DNA of 55,131 nt, from assembly GCA_017405375.1 (NCBI GenBank), contig JAFRAO010000049.1, forward strand, positions 1 to 55,131. Direction: 5' to 3'. Position 1 is the first letter of the stretch; each line of letters opens with the position of its first letter. Positions 25,925 to 34,566 of this stretch are shown piece by piece. The notes beneath the pieces are model-generated. The model was not told the origin of the DNA. It ran no database searches and saw nothing but the letters and a program-made list of their open reading frames with translations. The DNA is from a bacterium (GTDB lineage: Bacteria; Cyanobacteriota; Vampirovibrionia; Gastranaerophilales; Gastranaerophilaceae). The position numbers and the translations under genes are program-made.

Positions 25925-26436
25925 TTTTTTAATTCCTCAATCAGTACCATAGCTTTATTTTTTAGTTCATCATAGGTAGAATCATTATGAATAACATAAT
26001 CCCAATCTTTTATATTATCTAAACCGACTTCCGTTATATCATCTTCGCCTACAAGATTGCCCCTTTTTGCTCTAATATCACGAGGACATTCAACTCTGAT
26101 TGAAATTGCACCGGCTTTTTTAAATGTTTCATATTCAAACGGAACTCTTACGTCTGTTACCATAATGTTTCCGTCTTGTTCTATAATTTTCTTTAACCAA
26201 TAATCATCACTTTGGCTTCTTCCCCAATTACCCAGATTAATTAAATCCTGACGATATACTGATTTGTTTTTTTCAATTTCATCGTATGTTAAACTCTTTT
26301 GTTTACCATACTCCAATTTTATAATATCACCCATAGCGCATCTTTTGTAATCAGTCATGTTGTCCAAAAGAATTTTTGCCAGAGTATCTTTTCCTGAATA
26401 TTGTTTCCCTGAAAAAATAATTATTTTATCAGCCAT
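25918..26436 (-). CDS. P-loop nucleotide/phosphometabolite kinase
   Basis: The 172 residues start with a strand and P-loop GKQYSGKDT (residues 10-18), as in deoxynucleotide monophosphate kinases, phosphomevalonate kinases of animal type and dephospho-CoA kinases. IMVTDVRVPFEYETFKKAG and ISIRVECPRDIRAKRG supply the NMP-binding and lid arginines. Phage-type dNMP kinase is the nearest resemblance, but the substrate is not certain. AAGGAGA precedes the ATG. A possible pseudoknot (26461-26502) lies just upstream in the leader. Confidence 0.75.
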   Translation of the reverse strand: MADKIIIFSGKQYSGKDTLAKILLDNMTDYKRCAMGDIIKLEYGKQKSLTYDEIEKNKSVYRQDLINLGNWGRSQSDDYWLKKIIEQDGNIMVTDVRVPFEYETFKKAGAISIRVECPRDIRAKRGNLVGEDDITEVGLDNIKDWDYVIHNDSTYDELKNKAMVLIEELKKC

Positions 26437-26460
26437 TTTTCTTTGTTCTCCTTTGCATTT

Positions 26461-26502
26461 AGATTAACAAGCCGGGTTTCACCTAATCTGCTTAACTTGT
26501 TA
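26461..26502 (-). promoter_or_regulatory. Candidate H-type pseudoknot in the kinase leader
   Basis: Two interleaved complementary pairs exist: AGATTA (26461-26466) with TAATCT (26484-26489), and TAACAAG (26465-26471) with CTTGTTA (26496-26502). The order of arms gives a pseudoknot topology. On the minus strand it ends about 13 nt before the AAGGAGA ribosome binding site of the kinase gene. I do not recognise a known riboswitch class. It could also act on the plus strand, 70-170 nt before glyQ, or be chance in AT-rich DNA. Confidence 0.35.
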
Positions 26503-26570
26503 TCCTTTAGTTTTAGTTTGCTTAAAAACACTTTTACATGTTAAATCATAAATATGGCAAATTTGCAAAC

Positions 26571-26600
26571 TTGATTTTTAGTTTTGTTTTTGAATATAAT
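26571..26600 (+). promoter_or_regulatory. Predicted glyQ promoter
   Basis: TTGATT (26571-26576) and a perfect TATAAT (26595-26600) with an 18-nt spacer precede the AAAGGAAA ribosome binding site of glyQ. Confidence 0.6.
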
Positions 26601-26633
26601 AAAAATAATGTAAGTAAAGGAAATTTGAAAAAG

Positions 26634-27512
26634 ATGGCATTAAAATTTCAAGAATTAATTTTTAATTTACAAAAATACTGGTCAGATCAAGGATGTATAA
26701 TTCAACAGCCTTATGATATAGAAAAGGGTGCATCAACGATGAACCCTGCAACATTTTTAAAAGCATTAGGACCTGAACCGTGGCATACTGCTATGGTTGA
26801 GCCTTGCAGACGTCCTACTGATGCTAGATATGGAGAAAATCCTAACAGATTGGGACATTATTATCAATTTCAAGTAATCATTAAACCGACTCCGGATGAT
26901 GCTCAAGAACTTTATTTGAAGTCATTGGAAGCAATAGGTATTGATTTAACTCAACACGATGTAAGATTTGTTGAAGATAACTGGGAATCTCCTACCTTAG
27001 GTGCTGCAGGTGTTGGTTGGGAAGTTTGGCTTGATGGTATGGAAATTACCCAATTTACATACTTCCAGCAAGTTGGCGGATTAGAAGTTAAGCCTGTTGT
27101 ATTGGAATTGACTTATGGTGTAGAACGTATTGCTATGTATTTACAAAATGTTCAAAATTTTAAAGATATACAATGGAATGAAAATTGCACATACGGCGAA
27201 ATATTTTTGCAGAATGAGATTGAACAATCTAAGTATAATTTCGAAGTATCAAATTCTGATTTATTATTCAAGCTGTTTGATATGTACCAATCAGAAGTTG
27301 AAAATTGCGTAAATTCGGAATTGGTACTACCTGCTTATGATTATGTTCTAAAATGCTCACATACATTTAATTTGTTAGATGCAAGGGGTGCTATCAGTAA
27401 AGATGAACGTAATAATTTCATAAACAGAATTCGTTCAATGGCATCACAAGTAGCAAAACTTTACGTTGAACAAAGAGAAAAAATGGGATTTCCTTTGTTA
27501 AAAAATAAATAA
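26634..27512 (+). CDS. glyQ: Glycyl-tRNA synthetase alpha subunit
   Basis: It forms, with GlyS, the tetrameric bacterial glycyl-tRNA synthetase. The start is the ATG at 26634 (292 residues, [13 protein letters not shown]), which follows AAAGGAAA; the frame is open further upstream but that part overlaps the promoter. [53 protein letters not shown] and [15 protein letters not shown] are highly conserved family blocks. glyS is not adjacent. Confidence 0.97.
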   Translation: MALKFQELIFNLQKYWSDQGCIIQQPYDIEKGASTMNPATFLKALGPEPWHTAMVEPCRRPTDARYGENPNRLGHYYQFQVIIKPTPDDAQELYLKSLEAIGIDLTQHDVRFVEDNWESPTLGAAGVGWEVWLDGMEITQFTYFQQVGGLEVKPVVLELTYGVERIAMYLQNVQNFKDIQWNENCTYGEIFLQNEIEQSKYNFEVSNSDLLFKLFDMYQSEVENCVNSELVLPAYDYVLKCSHTFNLLDARGAISKDERNNFINRIRSMASQVAKLYVEQREKMGFPLLKNK

Positions 27513-27544
27513 CAAGCAAATAGATAATAAACCACGGAAGAAAA

Positions 27545-29164
27545 ATGACAACAAAAAAAGAATATCGTATTAGTTTTACCAAAAAAGGGTTATGTAATAT
27601 TTTAAAGTGCAAAAATCCTGACAGTATGTTAAAAGATGCTGAAAAAAACGGTTTAAAAAAGACTTTGACCGCTTTTGACTTGATTATACTCGGAATAGGA
27701 GTTATTATTGGTTCAGGAATATTTGCAGTTGTAGGTATTGCTGCAGCAGGCAGTGCAGGTAGTCCTGGTGCTGGTCCTGCTTTAGTGATTTCTATGATTA
27801 TTGCAACTCTTGCATGCATATTTTCAGCGTTATGCTACTGCGAATTTGCAGCTATGATACCTGTCGCCGGCGGGGCTTACGTTTATACGTTTGCAACATT
27901 GGGCGAATTCATGGCTTGGATGGTTGGCTGGGTATTAATGTTGGAATACGGTATAGGATATATTGCTGTTGCCTGTGCTTGGTCAAATCACTTTATGCAG
28001 TTTCTAAAAGGTTTTGAAAATTATTTGCCGCAAGCATTAGTTAATCCGCCGGCATGGTTGGTGTCTGATTATAATTCCATAATTGCTCAATATAGTGATA
28101 ATGCAAGTTCTGTTATGCCGCATATATTCGGAATACCAATAGCAATTAATATACCTGCTATAGCAATAATTTTGTTAATAACTTGGATTCTAAAAAGAGG
28201 GACGAAAGATTCTACATTAATGGCAACATTAATGGTTGCAATAAAGTTGTTAGTTATTGCTCTATTTGTTATTGTTGGTGCATTTTATGTAAAACCTGAA
28301 AATTGGGTTCCGTTTGCACCAAACGGATTTGACGGAATTTTAAGCGGCGCATTTATAATTTTCTTTGCATATATTGGTTTTGATGCATTAGCTACAACTG
28401 CTGAAGAATGTAAAAATCCACAACGAGATTTGCCGATAGGTATAATCGGTTCACTGTTAATTACAACCATAGTTTATATTTCTGTAGCTCTTGTTCTAAC
28501 AGGCATGCAACCTACAAGCGGAGTTGAAATTCCTCAAGGATTTTTGAAAGCGCCTATGGCATACGTAATGACTATGGTGCATCAAGATTGGGTATCAGGA
28601 TTTATATCAGTCGGTTCTCTTGCCGGTTTAACATCTGTGCTTTTAGTTTTGCAGATGGCTGCAACACGTATTTTGTACGCAATGAGCAGAGATAACTTTC
28701 TACCTCCTATTTTTAGAAAATTAAACCGTAAGACCAGAACTCCGAATGTATTAACGTATCTTGTCGCAGGTATGTCTATTATAGGTGTTCTTACTTTAGA
28801 TTTGAATGCTGCTGCTGAATTGTGTAATTTCGGTACATTCACATCATTCATAATTGTTTGTGTTGCCGTTTTAATTTTGAGAAAAATTGACCCTGATAGA
28901 TATAGACCGTTTAAAGTTCCGTTTTCACCTTTATTTCCTATATTGGGGATAGTTTGCTGCGGCGGTTTGATGGTTTATTTCTTGTTAAAATCAGCAAGTG
29001 TAATGTCTTCTGTACTTTTTCCAATATGGCTTGGAATAGGTGCTTTAATATATTTCCATTACGGATATAAAAAGAACAGAAAAAAAGAAGCTAGAATATT
29101 AGAAATTAAAAACAGAGTAATTGAAAAATTAAAGATGAAAGAATTGGAGAAAAATGCCGAATAA
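27545..29164 (+). CDS. APC-superfamily amino acid permease (first of a tandem pair)
   Basis: The 539 residues contain about 12-14 membrane helices. LILGIGVIIGSGIFAVVGIAA is the unwound substrate-binding TM1, EFAAMIPVAGGAYVYTFATLGEFMAWMVGW is TM3, and FFAYIGFDALATTAEECKNPQRDLP is TM6 plus the conserved loop. This is the cationic-amino-acid transporter (CAT/YfnA-like) group. The N-terminus has an extra soluble segment of about 35 residues. It is 32 nt after glyQ and overlaps the next permease by 11 nt. Confidence 0.92.
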   Translation: MTTKKEYRISFTKKGLCNILKCKNPDSMLKDAEKNGLKKTLTAFDLIILGIGVIIGSGIFAVVGIAAAGSAGSPGAGPALVISMIIATLACIFSALCYCEFAAMIPVAGGAYVYTFATLGEFMAWMVGWVLMLEYGIGYIAVACAWSNHFMQFLKGFENYLPQALVNPPAWLVSDYNSIIAQYSDNASSVMPHIFGIPIAINIPAIAIILLITWILKRGTKDSTLMATLMVAIKLLVIALFVIVGAFYVKPENWVPFAPNGFDGILSGAFIIFFAYIGFDALATTAEECKNPQRDLPIGIIGSLLITTIVYISVALVLTGMQPTSGVEIPQGFLKAPMAYVMTMVHQDWVSGFISVGSLAGLTSVLLVLQMAATRILYAMSRDNFLPPIFRKLNRKTRTPNVLTYLVAGMSIIGVLTLDLNAAAELCNFGTFTSFIIVCVAVLILRKIDPDRYRPFKVPFSPLFPILGIVCCGGLMVYFLLKSASVMSSVLFPIWLGIGALIYFHYGYKKNRKKEARILEIKNRVIEKLKMKELEKNAE

Positions 29165-30704
29165 TCAAAATAGTTTGATAAAAAGTATATTTAATAAAAA
29201 AAGTACTGAGGAATTAATTTCCGCAAGTAAACATTCAGAATTAAAGAAAACCCTAAACGTTTTTGATTTAATTGTTTTGGGTATTGGTGCCGTTGTTGGT
29301 ACAGGTATTTTTACTATTGTAGGTATAGCAGCACAAGGCGGTGATGGCGGAATTGCGGCAGGACCGTCTTTGGTCATATCAATGGTTATAGCTGCTGTTG
29401 CTTGCGTATTTTCAGCACTTTGTTACAGTGAATTTGCTTCAATGATACCGGTTGCGGGTAGTGCTTATACTTATACTTACGCAACAATGGGTGAATTTAT
29501 GGCATGGATGGTCGGCTGGATTTTGATGCTTGAATATGCTATTGGAAATATAACTGTTGCAAGTGCTTGGACAGGTTATTTCATGCAATTTTTAAAAGGA
29601 TTTGAACATGTTTTGCCTGCGTGGGCTGTTAATCCGCCAATTTGGTTGATTAATGATTACCGTTCAGCTTTAGCTATTTGTGATAAAGAAGGACTTAATC
29701 CGCATGATGTTATTCCTTACTTTTGCGGTGTAATTCCTATTTCTATTAATGTTCCTGCAATTTTTATTGTTCTTCTTTTGACTCTTTTACTCATTAAGGG
29801 GGTTAAGGAGTCAACTAAAGTTGCAACATTCATGGTTTGTTTAAATTTGTTTATAATAATTTCGTTTATTCTCGTTGGAGCATTTTATATTAAACCTGAA
29901 AATTGGGTTCCGTTTGCACCAAATGGTGTTGAGGGAATTTTAAGTGGTGCATTTATAATTTTCTTTGCATATATTGGTTTTGATGCAATTTCCACAGCTG
30001 CAGAAGAAACAAAAAATCCGCAAAGGGATTTACCTATCGGTATTTTAGGAACATTATTACTTTGTACTGTTTTGTATGTATTTGCAGCACTTGTACTAAC
30101 AGGAATGGTTAATTTTACTGCTATAGATGTTCAAGCTCCTATTGCTTCTGCTATGAGGTTTGTCGGACAAAATAAACTTGCAGGACTTATTTCCGTTGGC
30201 GCTTTGGCAGGATTAACTTCTGTATTGCTGGTTTATCAATTAGGTACTACAAGAATTTTGTATGCTATTTGTCGAGATAGATTCTTACCTAAAGGATTGA
30301 GAAGAATTCACAGAAAAAACAGAACTCCGTACGTTTTAACTTGGATTTCTGCACTTGTTGTGATTTTAGGCTCAGTTGTAATGGATTTAAAAATATCTGC
30401 AGAGTTATGTAATTTCGGTACATTTTTGTCATTTATAATCGTTTGTGCAGCAATTATAATCTTAAGAAAGACTGAACCTGACAAACCAAGAACATTCAAG
30501 GTGCCGTTTGTACCTTTATTTCCTATATTAGGAATTGTTATGAGTGGTGGACTTATGGTCTATTCTTTGAAATCATTGAAAACTTCGTCAACTTGGTTTG
30601 TTATGTGGTTGATTGTCGGCTTTTTGATATATGCTTTATACGGTTATAAGCAAAAACGATTGGAAGAACGTCGTAAAGCATTTTATTCAAAAGAATCAAA
30701 ATAA
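29154..30704 (+). CDS. APC-superfamily amino acid permease (second of a tandem pair)
   Basis: This 516-residue paralogue of the preceding gene is clearly alike along its whole length (for example GAFYIKPENWVPFAPNGVEGILSGAFIIFFAYIGFDAIST). Differences in TM1 (VVGTGIFTIVGIAAQG instead of IIGSGIFAVVGIAAAG) and TM8-10 suggest a changed substrate. GGAGA precedes the ATG, which lies 11 nt inside the first permease gene. The pair probably arose by tandem duplication. Confidence 0.92.
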   Translation: MPNNQNSLIKSIFNKKSTEELISASKHSELKKTLNVFDLIVLGIGAVVGTGIFTIVGIAAQGGDGGIAAGPSLVISMVIAAVACVFSALCYSEFASMIPVAGSAYTYTYATMGEFMAWMVGWILMLEYAIGNITVASAWTGYFMQFLKGFEHVLPAWAVNPPIWLINDYRSALAICDKEGLNPHDVIPYFCGVIPISINVPAIFIVLLLTLLLIKGVKESTKVATFMVCLNLFIIISFILVGAFYIKPENWVPFAPNGVEGILSGAFIIFFAYIGFDAISTAAEETKNPQRDLPIGILGTLLLCTVLYVFAALVLTGMVNFTAIDVQAPIASAMRFVGQNKLAGLISVGALAGLTSVLLVYQLGTTRILYAICRDRFLPKGLRRIHRKNRTPYVLTWISALVVILGSVVMDLKISAELCNFGTFLSFIIVCAAIIILRKTEPDKPRTFKVPFVPLFPILGIVMSGGLMVYSLKSLKTSSTWFVMWLIVGFLIYALYGYKQKRLEERRKAFYSKESK

Positions 30705-30713
30705 TTTTTCCGT

Positions 30714-30742
30714 TTGTTTTTTCTTATTTTACTTGATATAAT
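30714..30742 (+). promoter_or_regulatory. Promoter giving a leaderless dinB-type transcript
   Basis: TTGTTT (30714-30719), a 17-nt spacer and a perfect TATAAT (30737-30742) end six bases before the GTG start at 30749, so the first transcribed base would be the start codon. No LexA-type box was recognised. Confidence 0.6.
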
Positions 30743-30748
30743 GTAATT

Positions 30749-31906
30749 GTGGAAAGAATATATGCATTAGTTGACTGTGATTCGTTTTTTGTTTCTTGTG
30801 AACAAGCTGTTAATCCGGAATTAAAAAACAAACCTGTAGCAGTAACAGGTGGTGAGTATGGTTGTGTTGTTTCTCGTTCAAAAGAAGCAAAACAATACGG
30901 ATTGCCGATGGGTTATCCTGTTTTCATGGCAAAAAAAGAATATAAAAATGTAATCTATATTAAAGGCAACCATGAGCTTTATAAAGATTTTTCTAATAAA
31001 GTTATTAATATTTTAAAAAATTTCAGTCCAAACGTAGAAGTTTGTTCTATTGATGAGGCTTATGTTGATTTCACAGGTTTGTGTAAACTTTATAAAAAAA
31101 ATTATTATGATTTGGCCGTTTATTTAAGAGAAAAAATTCTTAACGAGATTGATATACCTGTATCAATAGGTGTTAGTACAACAAAAACACTGGCTAAATT
31201 TGCGAGTGATTATGCAAAACATGTCGCTGGTGTCTATTTGATTGGAAAATCAAAATTAAAAAAGATTTTACCGAATACAAAAATTGACAGTATTTGTGGA
31301 ATTGGACGCAGAATGAAAGTTGCATTAAACAAAGAAGGGATTTTAACTTGTGGTGAATTTGTTCAAAAATCTGATGAATGGTTAAAAAGTAAATATTCAA
31401 TAACCTATGTTGAATTGAAACATGAAATTCTTGGGGAGAGCATATATAACATCTTTAGCGGTTACAAAGCACCGAAATCAATTCAAGAAACAAGTACATT
31501 TAATCCTGCAACAAATGATATTTCTTTTTTGAAGAATGAATTAAATAAACACATAAAAGATGCTTGCAGAAAATTAAGAAAACACGAATTAAAAACATCA
31601 GTAATTGGTGTAATGCTGAAAACAAAGGATTTTGTTGTATATTATGACAAACTGAATCTGGAAAAACCAATGGATTCGGAACTGGAAATATCTAAGAATG
31701 TTTTTAAATTATTTGAAAAAATTTATAATCAAAATTTACTTTATCGTTCAAGCGGAGTTGTTTTAGAAAGATTAAGCGAAAAATCGATACATCAAACAAC
31801 ACTATTTAGCGAACAAACAAATGAAAAAACTGAACATTTGTCAAAAACAATAGATAAAATCGAGCAAAAATTCGGTAAAGGGTCAATTAAAACAGGTTTT
31901 TTATAA
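30749..31906 (+). CDS. Y-family translesion DNA polymerase (UmuC/DinB type)
   Basis: It is an error-prone polymerase for bypassing DNA lesions. YALVDCDSFFVSCEQAVNPEL carries the first catalytic Asp, CSIDEAYVDFTG the SIDE acidic pair, and IGVSTTKTLAKFASDYAK and CGIGRRM follow. A beta-clamp-binding QTTLF lies at residues 349-353. At 385 residues it lacks the longer UmuC tail; DinB versus UmuC cannot be settled. The start is GTG with no ribosome binding site but a well-placed promoter. The convergent gene follows after 2 nt. Confidence 0.92.
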   Translation: MERIYALVDCDSFFVSCEQAVNPELKNKPVAVTGGEYGCVVSRSKEAKQYGLPMGYPVFMAKKEYKNVIYIKGNHELYKDFSNKVINILKNFSPNVEVCSIDEAYVDFTGLCKLYKKNYYDLAVYLREKILNEIDIPVSIGVSTTKTLAKFASDYAKHVAGVYLIGKSKLKKILPNTKIDSICGIGRRMKVALNKEGILTCGEFVQKSDEWLKSKYSITYVELKHEILGESIYNIFSGYKAPKSIQETSTFNPATNDISFLKNELNKHIKDACRKLRKHELKTSVIGVMLKTKDFVVYYDKLNLEKPMDSELEISKNVFKLFEKIYNQNLLYRSSGVVLERLSEKSIHQTTLFSEQTNEKTEHLSKTIDKIEQKFGKGSIKTGFL

Positions 31907-31908
31907 AA

Positions 31909-32445
31909 TTATGATATTTCTTTTACAAACGCAACAACACTATTTTCAATTTCTGCTTTTGAATTATTTTTGTTACTTGTTATTCCCAATAACTTAACCA
32001 TTGGTTTGAAAACTTTTTCACCGTTAATTTTTTCTGTATCAATACTATTTAGCAGTTCTTTTGTTTTTGAGCCATCTTTGTAATCATTTTTTAAACAGTT
32101 GATAATACCAATACAGTATTTTTTAGCTCCGTTATAAAATTTTTCCAATTTTTTCTTACCATCTTCAGAATTATTTAAATTATTTTCAACGTAACCGGAA
32201 ATTTCAATTAATTTGCTTGACATAACATTTGTATCAGCATTTTTAATATTATCCAATGCTTTTGTACAATCTTTCATAGAATGGACATTTTTTTTGCTTG
32301 GTGAAAATTTATCTTCCGATAATTGTTGGCATGGATAACTCGAGCATGCAGCATAAGCATTGTCATTATTTTTATTGTTCAATGACGGTTTAATGCTTGC
32401 TGTTCTTTGTTTTCCCGTAAAACCTATGCTTTGTACAAATGCCAT
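31909..32445 (-). CDS. Hypothetical protein, 178 residues
   Basis: I recognise no family. The N-terminus (MAFVQSIGFTGKQR) is followed by a low-complexity Asn/Lys/Ser segment with a CSSYPCQQ pair, and then a probably helical domain (about 55-178) that is lysine-rich. There is no signal peptide or membrane helix. A strong GGGGG ribosome binding site precedes the ATG on the minus strand, and codon use resembles its neighbours, which support a real gene. Confidence 0.65.
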   Translation of the reverse strand: MAFVQSIGFTGKQRTASIKPSLNNKNNDNAYAACSSYPCQQLSEDKFSPSKKNVHSMKDCTKALDNIKNADTNVMSSKLIEISGYVENNLNNSEDGKKKLEKFYNGAKKYCIGIINCLKNDYKDGSKTKELLNSIDTEKINGEKVFKPMVKLLGITSNKNNSKAEIENSVVAFVKEIS

Positions 32446-32681
32446 GCTTTACCCCCTGCATGTTAATAAACTACCTAAACCATGTTTCAATTATATCATA
32501 AACATAATATTTTTGATATAATTTTAATAAAATTTAAAATAATCATTTATTTGAATTAAATACCGCAAATTTATTAAAGTTAAATATGCTATTTTATTTA
32601 TATATAACTATATATTATTAAAAAAATTAATTAGTCAACTTACTTATTATATGCATTAAATATGTGTATTTTTAGACTAGA

Positions 32682-33554
32682 CTACTTGCAGCTTCTTACT
32701 TCACCTTTACTTGCATCATAGCCTAGTACATTATTATTTGGACAAGTTCTTGATTTTGCAAATGAAGAACGGTCTTTAACCATTAAATAGTCCATATTGT
32801 CATTGTCCATTATCCATTGACCGCAAGCACCACCACCTGAACGCCCATGTGTACATCTATCAGCTAATTCAATAGCTAAGACATTACTTGAAAAATGGGC
32901 CGGTTTTATTCCTTCTTTTGTTATTGGCATAGAAAATATATCAATACCAAAAATATTTTTTCCATTTTTAGGACCATCAATATCTAAATAAATCCGACCG
33001 CAAGTAATTCTTGCGGAATTATTATATCCTGTTGTAGCATTCCAGGGGGAATTATAGTAATAATCATTGCAATTTTTATAATCTATTATTACACCAATGC
33101 CGGCACCACTTGAAAGTATTGCTGCATACCGACTTTCTGCATTTTTTGTATCATTAGCTAATGTCGTAAATTTTTGTGCTATGCATGGTTCAAGTTGGCT
33201 TGCTAAACCATTAGTTTTACAGTTTTTTGTAACTTTCATAAACTCTGCTAAACGATTTACATATCTTTCAGATTGCCATGTAACAGTACCCCAACCGGAC
33301 AAACCTGATGGTGGATTCATAAACCACTCATCTACCGGGCCATATTTAGCCACAGCATTTTCATGTGCGTTTGCCAATTCAGTGTATAATTTTTTAAATT
33401 TTGTGACTTTTTCAACATTATTTGTATCTCTGCTCATGTTTGGTATAGTTATGGCTGCTACAACACCGATTATACCCATGACAATTAGAGTTTCAGCTAA
33501 GGTAAACGCAAAAAACTTTTTCAAAACTGTTTTATCTTTAAAGTATTGTATCAT
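32682..33554 (-). CDS. Type IV pilin/pseudopilin-like protein with prepilin leader
   Basis: The 290 residues begin with a short basic leader and the prepilin cleavage/helix FAFTLAETLIVMGIIGVVAA (residues about 15-34), with Ala instead of Gly before the Phe. The globular part (about 50-290) contains several cysteines (NCKTN, EPCIAQ, ITCGRIYLDIDGPKNG, GGACGQWIMDNDNMDYL, RTCPNN, RSCK). It would be processed by a prepilin peptidase and assembled in a type II secretion or pilus-like system. AAGGGA precedes the ATG. It serves as reference for the broken copy at 47671-48171. Confidence 0.88.
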   Translation of the reverse strand: MIQYFKDKTVLKKFFAFTLAETLIVMGIIGVVAAITIPNMSRDTNNVEKVTKFKKLYTELANAHENAVAKYGPVDEWFMNPPSGLSGWGTVTWQSERYVNRLAEFMKVTKNCKTNGLASQLEPCIAQKFTTLANDTKNAESRYAAILSSGAGIGVIIDYKNCNDYYYNSPWNATTGYNNSARITCGRIYLDIDGPKNGKNIFGIDIFSMPITKEGIKPAHFSSNVLAIELADRCTHGRSGGGACGQWIMDNDNMDYLMVKDRSSFAKSRTCPNNNVLGYDASKGEVRSCK

Positions 33555-33632
33555 TTATATCCCTTATATTTTATCTATCTGTCTGCTCATCTTACCACAC
33601 TATTATATTTTGATCCCCTTAAATTTACAAAT

Positions 33633-33977
33633 TTATTTTTTAAAAATAAAAAATGCGGCAAAAAATATAAATATGAAACCTATTAAATAATTCCATTTAA
33701 ATTGTTCTTTTAAATACAAAACAGAAAATAGCGAAAAAACTACCAATGTTATAATTTCTTGAATTGTTTTTAGCTGTGCGGCAGTATAATACTCTGCCCC
33801 AATTCTGTTTGCAGGAACTTGAAAACAGTATTCTAAAAAAGCAATAGACCAACTTACTATAATTACAAGCCATAAAGCCGTACTTTTATATTTCAAATGT
33901 CCGTACCAAGCAAATGTCATAAATATGTTTGATATTGTTAATAAAATTATTGGTAAAAATTGACGGATATTAAACAT
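33633..33977 (-). CDS. DUF486 (DMT-type) small membrane protein
   Basis: The 114 residues have four membrane helices and the DUF486 pattern: FMTFAWYGHLK, WSIAFLEYCFQVPANRIG, QLKTIQEIITLVVF and LYLKEQFKWNYLIGFIFIF. The family belongs to the drug/metabolite transporter clan and has no established substrate. It overlaps rsmG by 8 nt. Confidence 0.88.
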   Translation of the reverse strand: MFNIRQFLPIILLTISNIFMTFAWYGHLKYKSTALWLVIIVSWSIAFLEYCFQVPANRIGAEYYTAAQLKTIQEIITLVVFSLFSVLYLKEQFKWNYLIGFIFIFFAAFFIFKK

Positions 33978-34566
33978 GACTTATTATAACCAAATTCCTT
34001 TCATAGACTTCTTCTGTCGGTAGTTGATATTCAATAATATCAACTACTTTTGCTTTATTCTTTTTTAGAGAAAATTCAGCAGATTTAATTTCATCTTGAA
34101 CATTTTTCGCCTTGTATATTATCAAATATCCGCCTTTATTTAATAATGGCATCGCATATTTTACAATTATATCAATTTTTGCAACTGCTCTGCTTGTAAT
34201 TATATCAAATTTTTTATTTTTGATATTTTCAACTCTGTCGCAAATTGCAATAAAATTTTTCAAATTCAGTTCCTTTGCAATATCTGTAATTGCGTTGATT
34301 TTTTTCGCGATACTATCAATTCCAACAACTGAAATTTCAGGGTACTCAATGGCAATAGGCAAAGCAGGAAAGCCACCACCGGTACCAATATCAAGAAGTG
34401 TTTTGTAATTATTGGGATATTTTTCAAAAAAATGTTTAATTGAAAGAGAATCGAATATATGCTTTTCATACAAATACTTTTCATCATTTTTAGATATAAG
34501 ATTTAAAAAATGATTTTTTTCCAAAAATAATTCTTGATATTTGTTAAATACTTCATTTCTTTGCAT
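33970..34566 (-). CDS. rsmG: 16S rRNA (guanine527-N7)-methyltransferase
   Basis: It methylates G527 of 16S rRNA using S-adenosylmethionine. FLNLISKNDEKYLYEKHIFDSLS is the N-terminal signature, LLDIGTGGGFPALPIAI is motif I, and ITSRAVAKIDIIVKYAMPLL with GGYLIIYKA follow. At 198 residues it is slightly short but complete. It overlaps the upstream P-loop/TPR gene by 14 nt and DUF486 by 8 nt, a tight operon. Confidence 0.95.
   Translation of the reverse strand: MQRNEVFNKYQELFLEKNHFLNLISKNDEKYLYEKHIFDSLSIKHFFEKYPNNYKTLLDIGTGGGFPALPIAIEYPEISVVGIDSIAKKINAITDIAKELNLKNFIAICDRVENIKNKKFDIITSRAVAKIDIIVKYAMPLLNKGGYLIIYKAKNVQDEIKSAEFSLKKNKAKVVDIIEYQLPTEEVYERNLVIISHV

Noticed and set aside
26538..26633. 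N-terminal extension of glyQ
   Set aside because: The extension covers the predicted promoter and lacks similarity to GlyQ; the ATG at 26634 has a good ribosome binding site.
33097..33690. 197-codon plus-strand open frame opposite the pseudopilin
   Set aside because: It is antisense to a gene with a clear prepilin motif, and its composition follows the complementary frame.
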